A stretch of DNA of 64,000 nucleotides from Streptomyces cyanogenus (GCF_017526105.1 NZ_CP071839.1:6300001-6364000), one strand, 5' to 3'. Counted from the first letter of the stretch, positions 41,299 to 50,789 are shown. A program made the numbers and translations. The notes: a model not told the origin generated them from the sequence alone.

Positions 41299-41838
41299 AT
41301 GACCTATCTGCACCTTTCATTGAGGCTGTCACTCGCGGGCGTTTTCCTTGTGTCCGGGCTGGCGAAAGCGCGTGCCATCGACGGTGCGGTTCTGATGTGC
41401 AAGAGCCTCTTCGGCACCTTCTGGCCGGCCCGGAAGAACTGGGCCGGGCCCGCCGCCCGCGCGCTCGTCGTCACCGAGGTGGCGACCGGCCTCGCACTCG
41501 TCGTCCCCGGCTCCGACGCCACCACCGCGCTCGGCCTGCTTGCGGCGATCGGCCTGCTCATGGGGTTCACCGCGCTGGCGGTCGTCACCTCGCGCAGACA
41601 GCTCGCGCTCGTCTGCGCCTGCTTCGGCCGTGCCGGCGCGCCACTGGGCCGGCGCCACGTCTGGCGCAACCTCGCCCTGCTCGCCATCGGCGCCTCGGCA
41701 CTGTTCCTCCTGCCCGAGGCCGGGAGCGGGACCTGGGACACCGGCGGGACCGGCGTGGCGGTGACTGCGGCGGCCGTCGTCACGCTTCTCACCTTCTATT
41801 ACGACGAGATAGCAGACCTGCTCAGCGGCAACTGGTGA
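41299..41838 (+). CDS. MauE/DoxX-like membrane redox protein
   Basis: A 179-residue protein with about four membrane helices. The MauE hallmark is present: CACFG (106-110) followed by a conserved RN pair (123-124, VWRNLALL), plus GLAK near the end of helix 1 and a third Cys at 34. MauE acts with thioredoxin-like MauD to form the many disulfides of methylamine dehydrogenase in the periplasm; here no methylamine genes are present. The neighbours, a Cys-rich peptide and a CxxC protein, point to disulfide formation in the exported peptide. This role is inferred. Confidence 0.85.
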   Translation: MTYLHLSLRLSLAGVFLVSGLAKARAIDGAVLMCKSLFGTFWPARKNWAGPAARALVVTEVATGLALVVPGSDATTALGLLAAIGLLMGFTALAVVTSRRQLALVCACFGRAGAPLGRRHVWRNLALLAIGASALFLLPEAGSGTWDTGGTGVAVTAAAVVTLLTFYYDEIADLLSGNW

Positions 41839-41878
41839 TCTGCCGCCCGCGCACGACGGAATCTGGAGTAATGCTGTA

Positions 41879-42403
41879 ATGGTATTCCTCGTCCCGGTCG
41901 TCGCCCTCATCGGCGCGTTGGCCGTGTTCAACCTGTTCCTCACTATGGCGGTGATCCGTCGGCTCAAACAGAATGCTCCCGACCTGGCCGAGCCGGATCT
42001 CCCGGAACTTCCACCCGGTAGCCGGCTCCCCGATTTCCACGGGGAATCCATTTCCGGAACACCCGTCACCGCCCACACGGTGGCGGGAACGGACTCGATC
42101 TTCGCGTTCTACGACACCGGCTGCTCGGCGTGCAAGACGACCATTCCTCAGCTCATCGGCTACGCCCAGGGCAAGGGCCTGAAGCCTGACCAGGTCATCG
42201 CGGTGGTGGGAGGCGACCGAGCGGCGGCCGACGTGTACGCCGCCGAACTGGACGGCGTGGCCACGGTGATCGTGGAGGACACGCTCGGTCCGGTCGCGTC
42301 GGCGTTCTCGATCTCCGGCATCCCGGCGTTCGTCCAGGTCGACAGCGGCGGCACCGTGGTGCGCTCGGGCACCGCGCGCGGTGTTCTGACCTCAGGGATC
42401 TGA
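41879..42403 (+). CDS. Membrane-anchored thioredoxin-like protein (MauD/TlpA-like)
   Basis: A 174-residue protein. One N-terminal membrane helix (about 3-24) anchors a thioredoxin fold facing outward. The redox site is CSAC (82-85) in FYDTGCSACK, and the cis-Pro loop is SGIPAF (Pro 149). MauD and TlpA family proteins exchange disulfides in the cell envelope. Next to MauE and a six-Cys peptide it is the likely disulfide catalyst or isomerase. GGAG lies about ten bases before the ATG; the gap to mauE is 40 bp. Confidence 0.88.
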   Translation: MVFLVPVVALIGALAVFNLFLTMAVIRRLKQNAPDLAEPDLPELPPGSRLPDFHGESISGTPVTAHTVAGTDSIFAFYDTGCSACKTTIPQLIGYAQGKGLKPDQVIAVVGGDRAAADVYAAELDGVATVIVEDTLGPVASAFSISGIPAFVQVDSGGTVVRSGTARGVLTSGI

Positions 42404-42416
42404 CGGGCGGAGGACG

Positions 42417-44297
42417 GTGTCCGCACGCATGCACAACGGTCCCGGCGAAATGGTCCGCCGTGGCCTGGAGGCACTCAGACTCACCTGGCAGGCGGGGCCG
42501 GTCACCGCTTCCCTCTACCTGTTGATCACGGTGGCGGAAGGCACCCTGCCCGCGGCTGTGGCCTTGCTGACCAAATGGCTCATCGACGGCATACAGCTGG
42601 GCGCCGCGGGCTCGGCCGACGCTCCGGACAAGCCCGCGGCGCCTGGCCTCACCCCCTTGCAGGCGGTCGTCTGGATCGGCGTGCTGAGCGCCGTCCTGGC
42701 GGCGCTTCCGCCCCTCAGGGAGTTCTGGAAGTCCCGGCTTCAGCGCGGTGTGAGCCTCTTGGTGCAGTACCGGCTGTACTCGGCGGTGAGCCGCTTGCAG
42801 GGGCTTGCCCGCTTCGAGCGCCCGGAGTTCCTCGACCGGTTGCGGATGGCGCAGCAGGCAGCCACGACCGCGCCCGAACAGGTGGTCGCCTCGTGTTTCG
42901 GGCTGCTCCAGGCCGGGTTGACGGTGTCCAGCTTCCTGGGCGTCCTCGTCTCGATCAGTCCGCTCATGGCGGTCGTCACCGTGGCGGCCGTCGTGCCCGC
43001 CCTGTTCGTCCAGCTGTCCATGAGCCGTCAGCTGTCCGACATGATGTGGGAGATGAGCCCGCGCAGCAGGCGGCAGCTCTTCTACCAGAGGATGCTGTTC
43101 GACCTCGACGCGGTGAAGGAGACGCGCCTGTTCGGGACGGGCCGGTTCCTGCTCGAGCGCATGCGCGTGGAGACCGAGGAGATCAACCGCGCGGAGGAGG
43201 CACTCGACCGCCGGACCGTCGTACGCCATGGACCGCTCTCCGTGCTGGGTGCCCTGGTCGCGGCGGGTGGCCTCGTCTGGATCGTCGTCGAGGCGACCGA
43301 GGGCCGACTCAGCATCGGCGACGTCGCCGCGTTCATCGCTGCGGTGGCCGGTGTGCAGGGCTCGCTCGGTGGCGCAGTGGCCGATGCGACGAGCGCGTAC
43401 CAGGCCCTGCTGCTGTTCGGTCACTACCGCGACGTCATCCGCGCGGAACCCGACCTGCCGGAGCCCGCCCGGCCGCGCGGCCTGGCCCGGCTGCGGCACG
43501 GCATCCACCTGGAGGACGTCTGGTTCCGCTACACGGACGAAGGCCCGTGGGTGCTGCGGGGGGTCACACTGACCATCCCGTTCGGTGGTTCCCTCGCTCT
43601 GGTGGGACTGAACGGAGCCGGCAAGAGCACCCTGGTGAAACTGCTCTGCCGCATGTACGACCCGACGAAGGGCCGCATCCTCTGGGATGGCGTCGACATC
43701 CGGGAGGTGGCCGTCGCGGACCTTCGGGAGCGCATCACCGCGGTGTTCCAGGACTTCACCGCCTACGACCTGACCGTGCAGGAGAACATCGGCATCGGTG
43801 ACGTCCGTGTCCTGGACGACCTGGGGAAGGTGCGTGCCGCCGCCGAGCAGGCCGGCATCCACCCCGTGGTGGAGAAACTCCCCCGGGGCTACCGGTCCAT
43901 GCTGTCCAGGATCTTCTACCAGGAGGGCGAGTCCGGGGAGTCGGAGCACGGCGTGACCCTGTCCGGCGGACAGTGGCAGCGCATCGCGCTCGCTCGTGCC
44001 TTCGTCCGCACCGGAAGGGATCTGCTCATCCTCGACGAGCCCAGCTCCGGCCTGGACCCGGCGGCGGAGCGGGAGGTGCACGACTCGTTGCGGGACTACC
44101 GCTCCGACGCCACCAGCGTGCTCATCTCCCACCGGCTGGGGGCGGTCCGGCAGGCCGACCGCATAGTCGTCCTGCGGCACGGACGGGTGGTCGAGGAGGG
44201 AACCCACGGCCAGCTGCTGCGGAAGGACGGGGAATACGCGCGGCTGTATTCACTCCAGGCGTCGAGTTATGTGGACGCCGTCGGCAGTTCCGAATGA
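42417..44297 (+). CDS. ABC exporter (fused membrane and ATPase domains)
   Basis: A 626-residue half-size exporter: six-helix membrane domain (about 20-335), then ATPase domain with Walker A GLNGAGKST (near 396), signature LSGGQ, Walker B LLILDEP (near 536) and an H-loop in LISHRL. Homodimers of this type export peptides and lipids. There is no N-terminal C39 peptidase domain, so leader removal must be done by another enzyme, presumably the signal peptidase encoded next. Start is uncertain: GTG 42417 or ATG 42429 behind GGAGGA. It follows the MauD-like gene by 13 bp. Confidence 0.93.
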   Translation: MSARMHNGPGEMVRRGLEALRLTWQAGPVTASLYLLITVAEGTLPAAVALLTKWLIDGIQLGAAGSADAPDKPAAPGLTPLQAVVWIGVLSAVLAALPPLREFWKSRLQRGVSLLVQYRLYSAVSRLQGLARFERPEFLDRLRMAQQAATTAPEQVVASCFGLLQAGLTVSSFLGVLVSISPLMAVVTVAAVVPALFVQLSMSRQLSDMMWEMSPRSRRQLFYQRMLFDLDAVKETRLFGTGRFLLERMRVETEEINRAEEALDRRTVVRHGPLSVLGALVAAGGLVWIVVEATEGRLSIGDVAAFIAAVAGVQGSLGGAVADATSAYQALLLFGHYRDVIRAEPDLPEPARPRGLARLRHGIHLEDVWFRYTDEGPWVLRGVTLTIPFGGSLALVGLNGAGKSTLVKLLCRMYDPTKGRILWDGVDIREVAVADLRERITAVFQDFTAYDLTVQENIGIGDVRVLDDLGKVRAAAEQAGIHPVVEKLPRGYRSMLSRIFYQEGESGESEHGVTLSGGQWQRIALARAFVRTGRDLLILDEPSSGLDPAAEREVHDSLRDYRSDATSVLISHRLGAVRQADRIVVLRHGRVVEEGTHGQLLRKDGEYARLYSLQASSYVDAVGSSE

Positions 44298-44357
44298 CAG
44301 GAGACGTCGGCTCTCCGGCCTCTTCCGTTCATCCTCTTTTTCGACGAGTTTCTGGCG

Positions 44358-44825
44358 GTGGTGCGGGTGCTGTGGCTGATGACGCTTGCTGTCCTGGGTG
44401 TATTCGCAGTCGCGATGGCCATCTTCTGGGCCCGGCGAAACCTCGTGGCGGTGACGGTGAACGGCCTCAGCATGAGCCCGACGTTCACCACGGGTGACCG
44501 GGTGCTCGTCCGACGGGGCACGGGAGGGCTGCGCAGAGACCGCATCGTGGTGGTGGCCCGGCCGGACCGCAGGAACGGCTGGGGCACGACACCGCTGATC
44601 AGCCGCGACGTGGATTCGAGCCGTTGGTACATCAAGCGAGCGGTCGCCCTGGGGGGCGACCGCTATCCATCTCAGGCACCTGCCGACGGTGTGGTACCGG
44701 CCGGCCACCTCATGGTGATCGGCGACAACCCGGTGAGCGTGGACTCGAAGCAGCACGGTCCGTGCCCCGCTCACCAGGTGCTGGGCGTCGTCGTCCGCAG
44801 GCTTCCGCGGCGCCTTCAGGGATGA
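44358..44825 (+). CDS. Type I signal peptidase (S26 family), cassette-specific
   Basis: A 155-residue serine peptidase with one N-terminal membrane helix (about 4-24). Catalytic Ser 38 lies in GLSMSPT and Lys 93 in YIKRAVALGGD; box E is GDNPVSVDSKQHGP. It is shorter than housekeeping Streptomyces signal peptidases (usually 230 or more). As the last gene of the cassette it probably cuts the precursor after Ala-Asp-Ala. Start is GTG 44358 or 44361, with no good ribosome site. It is convergent with the glu operon. Confidence 0.88.
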   Translation: MVRVLWLMTLAVLGVFAVAMAIFWARRNLVAVTVNGLSMSPTFTTGDRVLVRRGTGGLRRDRIVVVARPDRRNGWGTTPLISRDVDSSRWYIKRAVALGGDRYPSQAPADGVVPAGHLMVIGDNPVSVDSKQHGPCPAHQVLGVVVRRLPRRLQG

Positions 44826-44848
44826 TGACGTCCTGGTCGGCGGCCCCG

Positions 44849-45787
44849 TCAGGCCTGGGTCTCACGGTCGGTCGTGGGACCCAGCGGCCCCTTTGAAGCG
44901 TCGAGCACTCCCGGTGCTTCGGCGGGCTCGGCCGCTGCCGCGACAGCGACACCGGTCTTCGCACGGCGCCCTCGTCGTTCGATCCAGGTCGCGAGCGAGG
45001 ACAGGGCGAGGCACATCGCGATGTAGATCGCGCCGACGACGATGGTGACCGCCGTGAACGGGTTGTCCCCGTTGACGATGATGTTGTTGGCCATCGTCCG
45101 GGTGGCGAACAGAAGCTCCGTGTAGGTGATGACGTAACCGAGCGAGGTGTCCTTCAGCGTGACCACCAGCTGGCTGATCATCGTCGGCAGCATGGAGCGG
45201 ATCGCCTGCGGCAGCAGGAGCATCGTCATCACTTGGTACTTGCGCATGCCGAGCGCGTAGGCGGCCTCCACCTGTCCCTTCGGCACGGCGTTGATGCCCG
45301 CGCGGAACACCTCGGCCTGGACCGAGCCGTTGTAGACGGTGAGCCCGATGACGAGACCCCAGAACGCGGTGTAGTCACCGATCACGCCGAGGTCGGTCTT
45401 GTAGGTGAGGAACAGCACCCACAGGGCGTAGATCGTGATGAGCAGCGGGACGGCACGGAACAGCTCGATGAAGCCGGTCGCCAGCCAGCGGACCGGCCGG
45501 TGCTCCGACAGCCGCGCGACGGCGAGCAGCAGCCCGAGGACCAGGGACAGCGCCCCCGCCACGGCGAACACCTTCAGGGTGGTCAGCACGCCGTCGCGGA
45601 TGTTCGTGCGCACGCCGGCGTTGTTGAAGATGTCCCAGACCTTCGGATCCAACTGACCCTTGGCGTCGAGACGGTACACGGCGAAGGCGAGCAGGGCGAT
45701 CAGTGCCAGTGAGCCGAGCACCGAGTAGATGCGGTTGCGCACGCGGGCCTTCGGGCCCGGAGCGTCGTACAGAACGCTTGCAGTCAT
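44849..45787 (-). CDS. gluD: Glutamate ABC transporter permease GluD
   Basis: A 312-residue polar amino acid permease of the His/Glu/Gln type, with about five membrane helices and the EAA loop EAAYALGMRKYQVMTMLLLPQ. The C-terminal 40 residues are Ala/Glu-rich and cytosolic. It is the last gene of the operon; its start overlaps the gluC stop by four bases. The ATG at 45787 begins MTASVLYDAPG. Confidence 0.92.
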   Translation of the reverse strand: MTASVLYDAPGPKARVRNRIYSVLGSLALIALLAFAVYRLDAKGQLDPKVWDIFNNAGVRTNIRDGVLTTLKVFAVAGALSLVLGLLLAVARLSEHRPVRWLATGFIELFRAVPLLITIYALWVLFLTYKTDLGVIGDYTAFWGLVIGLTVYNGSVQAEVFRAGINAVPKGQVEAAYALGMRKYQVMTMLLLPQAIRSMLPTMISQLVVTLKDTSLGYVITYTELLFATRTMANNIIVNGDNPFTAVTIVVGAIYIAMCLALSSLATWIERRGRRAKTGVAVAAAAEPAEAPGVLDASKGPLGPTTDRETQA

Positions 45788-46431
45788 CGGGCAACCCCCA
45801 GGCGCCGCTCCAGCAGCCGGAACAGACCGCTGATCGAGAACGTGACGACGAGATAGCCAAGAGCCACCCACAGGAAGATCCACGCGATGGGGAAGCCCTT
45901 GTCACTCAGCAGCTTCTGCACCCCGAACAGCTCGGTGACGCTGAACGCGCCCGCGATCGCCGAGTTCTTGGTCAACGCGATGAAGATGGAGCTGAGCGGC
46001 GCGATCACGGCGCGCGTCGCCTGCGGCAGGACGATCAGCCGCAGGGTCTGCGAGAAGGTCATGCCCAGGGAGCGGGCGGCCTCCGCCTGGCCCATGGGAA
46101 CCGTGTTGATACCCGAGCGCACCGCCTCGCAGACGAAGGCCGAGGTGTAGAAGCCCAGGGCGAGCAGCGCCTTCGTCCAGGGGCTCAGACCGGGCACGAA
46201 GATGACCGGGACGACGAACCACGCGATGAGGAAGAGCAGGGTCAGAGGGGTGTTCCGGAACAGGGTGACCCACGCGGTGCCGAACATCCTGAGCGGAGGT
46301 ACCGGGGAGACGCGGAACCCGGCGATGACGACACCCAGGATCATCGCGAGGAGCCCGCTGGCGAGGGTCAGCAGGACGGTGCCTATGAACCCCTCGCGGA
46401 AGTCCGCGAGATGGTCGAGCAATACGTTCAC
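45784..46431 (-). CDS. gluC: Glutamate ABC transporter permease GluC
   Basis: A 215-residue permease with five membrane helices, the short partner of GluD. The EAA loop is EAARSLGMTFSQTLRLIVLPQ. The GTG at 46431 begins MNVLLDHLADFREGF, a typical family N-terminus, with GAGGA about seven bases upstream. It is translationally coupled to gluD. Confidence 0.92.
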   Translation of the reverse strand: MNVLLDHLADFREGFIGTVLLTLASGLLAMILGVVIAGFRVSPVPPLRMFGTAWVTLFRNTPLTLLFLIAWFVVPVIFVPGLSPWTKALLALGFYTSAFVCEAVRSGINTVPMGQAEAARSLGMTFSQTLRLIVLPQATRAVIAPLSSIFIALTKNSAIAGAFSVTELFGVQKLLSDKGFPIAWIFLWVALGYLVVTFSISGLFRLLERRLGVAR

Positions 46432-46596
46432 GGGGAGGTCCTCGTGGCGGTGTACGGGCAGGGAAGTCCGTTCCCGGGGCGGTGCGCGGGACGGCGGCGC
46501 CGGGACGGACCGTCCGGCGGCCGCCGACCCGCAGGGCACCGGGGTCGGCGGCGGTCGGCTCACGCGGCGTCGCGCGGGCGACGCCTCAGCGGCACG

Positions 46597-47514
46597 TCAG
46601 TAACGGTTGACGGCCGGCGGCTCCGAGTACGGGGAGCCGGAAAGGCCGAGGGTCGCCTCGTACGCCTTCTTGTAGTCGCCGTTCTTCTCGTGCTTCTCCA
46701 AGGCGTCGTTGACGGCGTCACGCAGGGCCTTGTCGTCCTTGTTCATGCCCACGCCGTACGGCTCCTCGGTGAACGGCTTGCCGACCACCTTCAGCTTGGT
46801 GGGGCGCTGGGCCGCGTAGCCCTTGAGGATCGCGTCGTCCGTGGTGACGGCGTCGACCTCGTTGTTGAGCAGCTGCTGGACGCACTCGGAGTACTTCGAC
46901 AGCTCGACGGTCTTCGCACCGTACTTGGACTTCTTGATCTCCTGGAGAGGAGTCGAACCCTTGATGGAGCAGACCGTCTTGCCCTTGAGCGAGTCGGGAC
47001 CGGTGATGCCCTTCTCGTCCTTGCGGACGAGCAGGTCCGCGCCGGCCTTGAAGTACGGCCCCGCGAAACCGACCTGCTTCTTGCGCTCGTCGTTGATCGT
47101 GTACGTGCCGACGTAGAGGTCCACCTCTCCCTTGGAGATCGTGGTCTCACGGACGTTGGAGTCGACGGTCTTGAACTCGATCTGCTCGGGCTTGAAGCCG
47201 AGGTCGGCGGCGACCATCTTGGCGATCTCGATGTCGAAGCCGGACCGCTTGCCGGTGGTGTCCTCGAAGCCGAGGTACGGCTGGTCGTTCTTGGCGCCGA
47301 TGACGAGCTTGCCGGCCTGCTGCGCCTTCTTCAGCGTGGACGAGTCGATCTTCACGCCCGTGGCGACGGAGTACGTCGGCAGCTTCGGCGCGTTCTTCTG
47401 GGTGCCGTCGCCCGCGGTCTGGTCCCCGGCGTTGCCGGATTCGCCGCCACAGGCGGTCAGGGCCAGGGCCAGGGTGGTGAGAACTGCCGCGGAGGCAGCC
47501 ATGCGGAGCTTCAT
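46597..47514 (-). CDS. gluB: Glutamate-binding lipoprotein GluB
   Basis: A 305-residue solute-binding lipoprotein. The lipobox LTAC places the lipidated Cys at 22, after a short signal peptide. The type 3 binding-protein fold is clear (GFDIEIAKMVAADLG, VGTYTINDERK). It delivers glutamate to the GluCD permease on the cell surface. The ATG at 47514 has AAGGA eight bases upstream; a start at 47523 is also possible. It lies between gluA and gluC. Confidence 0.93.
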   Translation of the reverse strand: MKLRMAASAAVLTTLALALTACGGESGNAGDQTAGDGTQKNAPKLPTYSVATGVKIDSSTLKKAQQAGKLVIGAKNDQPYLGFEDTTGKRSGFDIEIAKMVAADLGFKPEQIEFKTVDSNVRETTISKGEVDLYVGTYTINDERKKQVGFAGPYFKAGADLLVRKDEKGITGPDSLKGKTVCSIKGSTPLQEIKKSKYGAKTVELSKYSECVQQLLNNEVDAVTTDDAILKGYAAQRPTKLKVVGKPFTEEPYGVGMNKDDKALRDAVNDALEKHEKNGDYKKAYEATLGLSGSPYSEPPAVNRY

Positions 47515-47589
47515 CGTGGACATCCTTGGAGTCGGCGGGTTCGGTGGTGCACGGACCGGACACTCGCGGGGCGGGCGCCGGCGGCGGGG

Positions 47590-48366
47590 TCAGTGATGAA
47601 GGATCTTCGAGAGGAACTCTCTGGCGCGGTCGCTGCGCGGGTTGCTGAAGAACTGTTCGGGCGTCGCCTGTTCGACTATGCGGCCGTCCGCCATGAAGAC
47701 GACCCGGTTCGCCGCCGATCGCGCGAAGCCCATCTCGTGGGTGACCACGATCATCGTCATACCCTCGCGTGCGAGCTGCTGCATGACCTCCAGGACCTCG
47801 TTGATCATCTCGGGGTCGAGGGCGGAGGTCGGCTCGTCGAACAGCATGACCTTGGGGCCCATGGCGAGCGCCCGCGCGATCGCGACGCGCTGCTGCTGGC
47901 CGCCGGACAGCTGGGCGGGGTACTTGTCGGCCTGGGTGCCCACGCCGACCCGGTCCAGCAGGGCCCGCGCCTTTTCCTCGGCCTGCTTCTTGTCCGCCCT
48001 GCGGACCTTGACCTGGCCCAGCATCACGTTCTCGAGCACGGTCTTGTGCGCGAAGAGGTTGAACGACTGGAAGACCATCCCGACGTCGGCGCGCAGCCGG
48101 GCCAGTTCGCGGCCCTCGTGCGGCAGCGGCTTGCCGTCGATCGTGATCGTGCCCGAGTCGATCGTCTCCAGGCGGTTGATGGTGCGGCACAGCGTCGACT
48201 TTCCGGACCCGGAGGGCCCGATGACCACGACGACCTCGCCGCGGGCGATCGTCAGGTCGATGTCCTGGAGCACGTGCAACGCGCCGAAGTGCTTGTTGAC
48301 GCTCTTCAGGACGACCAGTTCGTCGGACGTGGCCGCGTCCTCCTTGGCCACCGTTACTTTGGTCAT
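47590..48366 (-). CDS. gluA: Glutamate ABC transporter ATPase GluA
   Basis: A 258-residue ATPase, first gene of the operon. Walker A is GPSGSGKST, the signature LSGGQQQR, Walker [13 protein letters not shown], and the H-loop [22 protein letters not shown] is typical of polar amino acid importers. It energises GluBCD. Confidence 0.95.
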   Translation of the reverse strand: MTKVTVAKEDAATSDELVVLKSVNKHFGALHVLQDIDLTIARGEVVVVIGPSGSGKSTLCRTINRLETIDSGTITIDGKPLPHEGRELARLRADVGMVFQSFNLFAHKTVLENVMLGQVKVRRADKKQAEEKARALLDRVGVGTQADKYPAQLSGGQQQRVAIARALAMGPKVMLFDEPTSALDPEMINEVLEVMQQLAREGMTMIVVTHEMGFARSAANRVVFMADGRIVEQATPEQFFSNPRSDRAREFLSKILHH

Positions 48367-48434
48367 CGCTCTCAGGCTCCGTCCTCCTCGGGTTTCCGAG
48401 GACAGTAATGAGGGGCTGTGACCTGCGTCATCAC

Positions 48435-48476
48435 ATCTGAGGGAGATCTGAGCATCACGATCCGATAGCAATCGGA
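48435..48476. promoter_or_regulatory. Direct repeats and palindrome upstream of gluA
   Basis: ATCTGAG occurs at 48435-48441 and 48446-48452, one helical turn apart, followed by the palindrome TCCGAT-AGCA-ATCGGA at 48461-48476. They lie 70-110 bp upstream of gluA and look like regulator sites. The gluA leader also has a 6-bp stem (CCTCGG-GTTT-CCGAGG). Confidence 0.45.
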
Positions 48477-48662
48477 CACGTGTCGTAGTACATGCGCCCG
48501 CCGTGCGTATCGGCCGGGTAACGGAAGTGGCAGGCAACCCGAACGCTCTTGACGCCGTCCTTAACCATCAGCGTCACTGCCATGGTGCACGCGCGCGTGG
48601 GCGCGATCTACAAGTCCGCCGAAAACCGAGACCGTACGACCGCTGAACCGGAGGGGGCCGGG

Positions 48663-49349
48663 ATGAGACTGCTGCTCGTCGAGGACGACAACCATGTCGC
48701 CGCGGCCCTGTCGGCCGTGCTCGCGCGGCACGGCTTCCACGTCACCCACGCGCGCAGCGGCGAGGAGGCCCTCCAGGCGCTCGTCCCCGAGGGCAACGGC
48801 TTCGGTGTCGTCCTGCTCGACCTCGGTCTGCCCGACCAGGACGGCTACGAGGTCTGCGGCAAGATCCGCAAGCGCACCAGCACCCCGGTGATCATGGTGA
48901 CCGCGCGCTCCGACGTCCGCTCCCGCATCCACGGGCTCAACATGGGCGCCGACGACTACGTCGTCAAGCCGTACGACACCGGGGAACTGCTCGCCCGGAT
49001 CCACGCCGTCAGCCGGCGCACCGCCCACGAGGACCCCACGACCGGCGGCGAGGACACGCTGCTCCTCGGCCCGGTCCGCATCGAACTGCCCACCCGCCAG
49101 GTCACCGTGGACGGCGCGGTCATCCAGCTGACCCGCAAGGAGTTCGACCTGCTCGCGCTGCTCGCGCAGCGGCCCGGGGTGGTCTTCCGGCGCGAACAGA
49201 TCATCAGCGAGGTCTGGCGCACCAGCTGGGAGGGGACCGGCCGCACCCTGGAGGTGCACGTGGCCTCCCTGCGCGCCAAACTGCGCATGCCCGCGCTGAT
49301 CGAGACCGTACGCGGCGTCGGCTACCGGCTCGTCGCCCCGGCTGCCTAG
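48663..49349 (+). CDS. OmpR/PhoB-family response regulator
   Basis: A 228-residue two-component regulator. The receiver has acidic residues in LLLVEDDNH, phospho-Asp near 53 in VLLDLGLPDQDGY, and YVVKPYD. The winged-helix domain (about 130-225) includes LTRKEFDLLALLAQRPG and GTGRTLEVHVASLRAKL. It starts behind GGAGGGGGCC and is followed nine bases later by its kinase gene. The nearby TAXI protein and glu operon are possible targets. Confidence 0.94.
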   Translation: MRLLLVEDDNHVAAALSAVLARHGFHVTHARSGEEALQALVPEGNGFGVVLLDLGLPDQDGYEVCGKIRKRTSTPVIMVTARSDVRSRIHGLNMGADDYVVKPYDTGELLARIHAVSRRTAHEDPTTGGEDTLLLGPVRIELPTRQVTVDGAVIQLTRKEFDLLALLAQRPGVVFRREQIISEVWRTSWEGTGRTLEVHVASLRAKLRMPALIETVRGVGYRLVAPAA

Positions 49350-49358
49350 CGGGGACGG

Positions 49359-50789
49359 GTGCGCACACGCCTCCTCCCGCTGCTCATCGTCCTGCTGGCG
49401 GCCGTCCTGCTCGCGCTCGGCATCCCGCTGGCCGTCAGCGTGGCCGCCGCCCAGCAGCAGCGGGTCGTCGTCGACCGGATCGACGACACGGCACGCTTCG
49501 CGGCGCTCGCCCAGTTCGTCACCGACGCGCCCGGCGGCTCCCGCCAGACCGCCACGGACGAGCGCCGGGCGAGCCTGCGCAGCGAGCTGGAGAGCTACCA
49601 CGGCGTCTACGGCATCAGCGCGGGCGTCTTCTACCGCAACGGCTCGGCGATGGCCAACGCGCCCGACGACTGGTTCGTACCGCAGACGGGCGAGGTCCGC
49701 AGGGCGTTCGACGAGGCGCTGCTCAGCCGGCGCAGCCATGACCCGCGTCAGGTGTGGCCCTGGCAGCGCGGCCGGCTCGTCGTCGCCTCGCCGGTGATCC
49801 GGGACGGGGACGTCGTCGCGGTCGTGGTCACCGACTCGCCCACCGGACAGCTGCGGTCCCGGATCCTGCGCGGCTGGCTGTTCATCGGGGCCGGCGAGAT
49901 CGCGGCCATGCTGCTCGCCGTCGGCGCCGCGCTCAGGCTGACCGGCTGGGTGCTCAGACCCGTCCGGGTCCTGGACGCCACCACCCACGACATCGCCACC
50001 GGCCGGCTGAAGTCACGGGTCGCGGCCGCGGGCGGGCCGCCGGAACTCAGACGGCTGGCCCGCTCGTTCAACGAGATGGCGGACAACGTCGAGGCCGTAC
50101 TGGAGCAGCAGCGCGCCTTCGTCGCCGACGCCTCGCACCAGCTGCGCAACCCGCTCGCGGCGCTGCTGCTGCGCATCGAACTGCTCGCCCTCGAACTGCC
50201 GGTGGACAACGAGGAGATCGCCTCGGTCCGCACCGAGGGCAAGCGCCTCGCACAGGTCCTGGACGACCTGCTCGACCTGGCGCTGGCCGAGCACGCCGAG
50301 GCCGACCTCCGGCTGACCGACATCGGAGCCCTGGCCGAGGAGCGGGTGGCCGCGTGGGCACCGGCCGCCCGGGCCAAGGGTGTGCGGCTGACCGGCGCGT
50401 GTCCGCCCACCACCGCCTGGGCCGACCCGATCGCCCTGTCCAGTGCCCTGGACGCGGTGATCGACAACGCCGTGAAGTTCACCCCCGAGGACGGCACGGT
50501 CGAGGTCTCCGTCTGCGTCGACGGCGACACCACCACGGTCGTCGTCACGGACACCGGCCCCGGCCTCACCGACGAGGAACTCGCGCGCGTGGGCGACCGT
50601 TTCTGGCGCAGCGGCCGGCACCAGAACGTGAACGGGTCGGGTCTGGGCCTGTCCATCAGCCGTGCCCTGCTCGCAGCGGGCGGCGGCGCGATCGAGTACG
50701 CCCACCACGAGCCGCGGGGGCTCCGGGTGACGGTGCGGGTGCCGCGGCATGCGGAGGCCGCCGGGGACACCGGGGACGCCGTCTCCTAG
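49359..50789 (+). CDS. Sensor histidine kinase
   Basis: A 476-residue membrane kinase. One helix at about 4-30, an extracytoplasmic sensor of about 130 residues, a second helix at about 167-190, HAMP, HisKA (His near 260 in DASHQLRNPL, with Gln instead of the commoner Glu), and HATPase (DNAVKFTPEDG, DTGPGLT, GSGLGLSISRALL). It partners the response regulator directly upstream. Confidence 0.92.
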   Translation: MRTRLLPLLIVLLAAVLLALGIPLAVSVAAAQQQRVVVDRIDDTARFAALAQFVTDAPGGSRQTATDERRASLRSELESYHGVYGISAGVFYRNGSAMANAPDDWFVPQTGEVRRAFDEALLSRRSHDPRQVWPWQRGRLVVASPVIRDGDVVAVVVTDSPTGQLRSRILRGWLFIGAGEIAAMLLAVGAALRLTGWVLRPVRVLDATTHDIATGRLKSRVAAAGGPPELRRLARSFNEMADNVEAVLEQQRAFVADASHQLRNPLAALLLRIELLALELPVDNEEIASVRTEGKRLAQVLDDLLDLALAEHAEADLRLTDIGALAEERVAAWAPAARAKGVRLTGACPPTTAWADPIALSSALDAVIDNAVKFTPEDGTVEVSVCVDGDTTTVVVTDTGPGLTDEELARVGDRFWRSGRHQNVNGSGLGLSISRALLAAGGGAIEYAHHEPRGLRVTVRVPRHAEAAGDTGDAVS

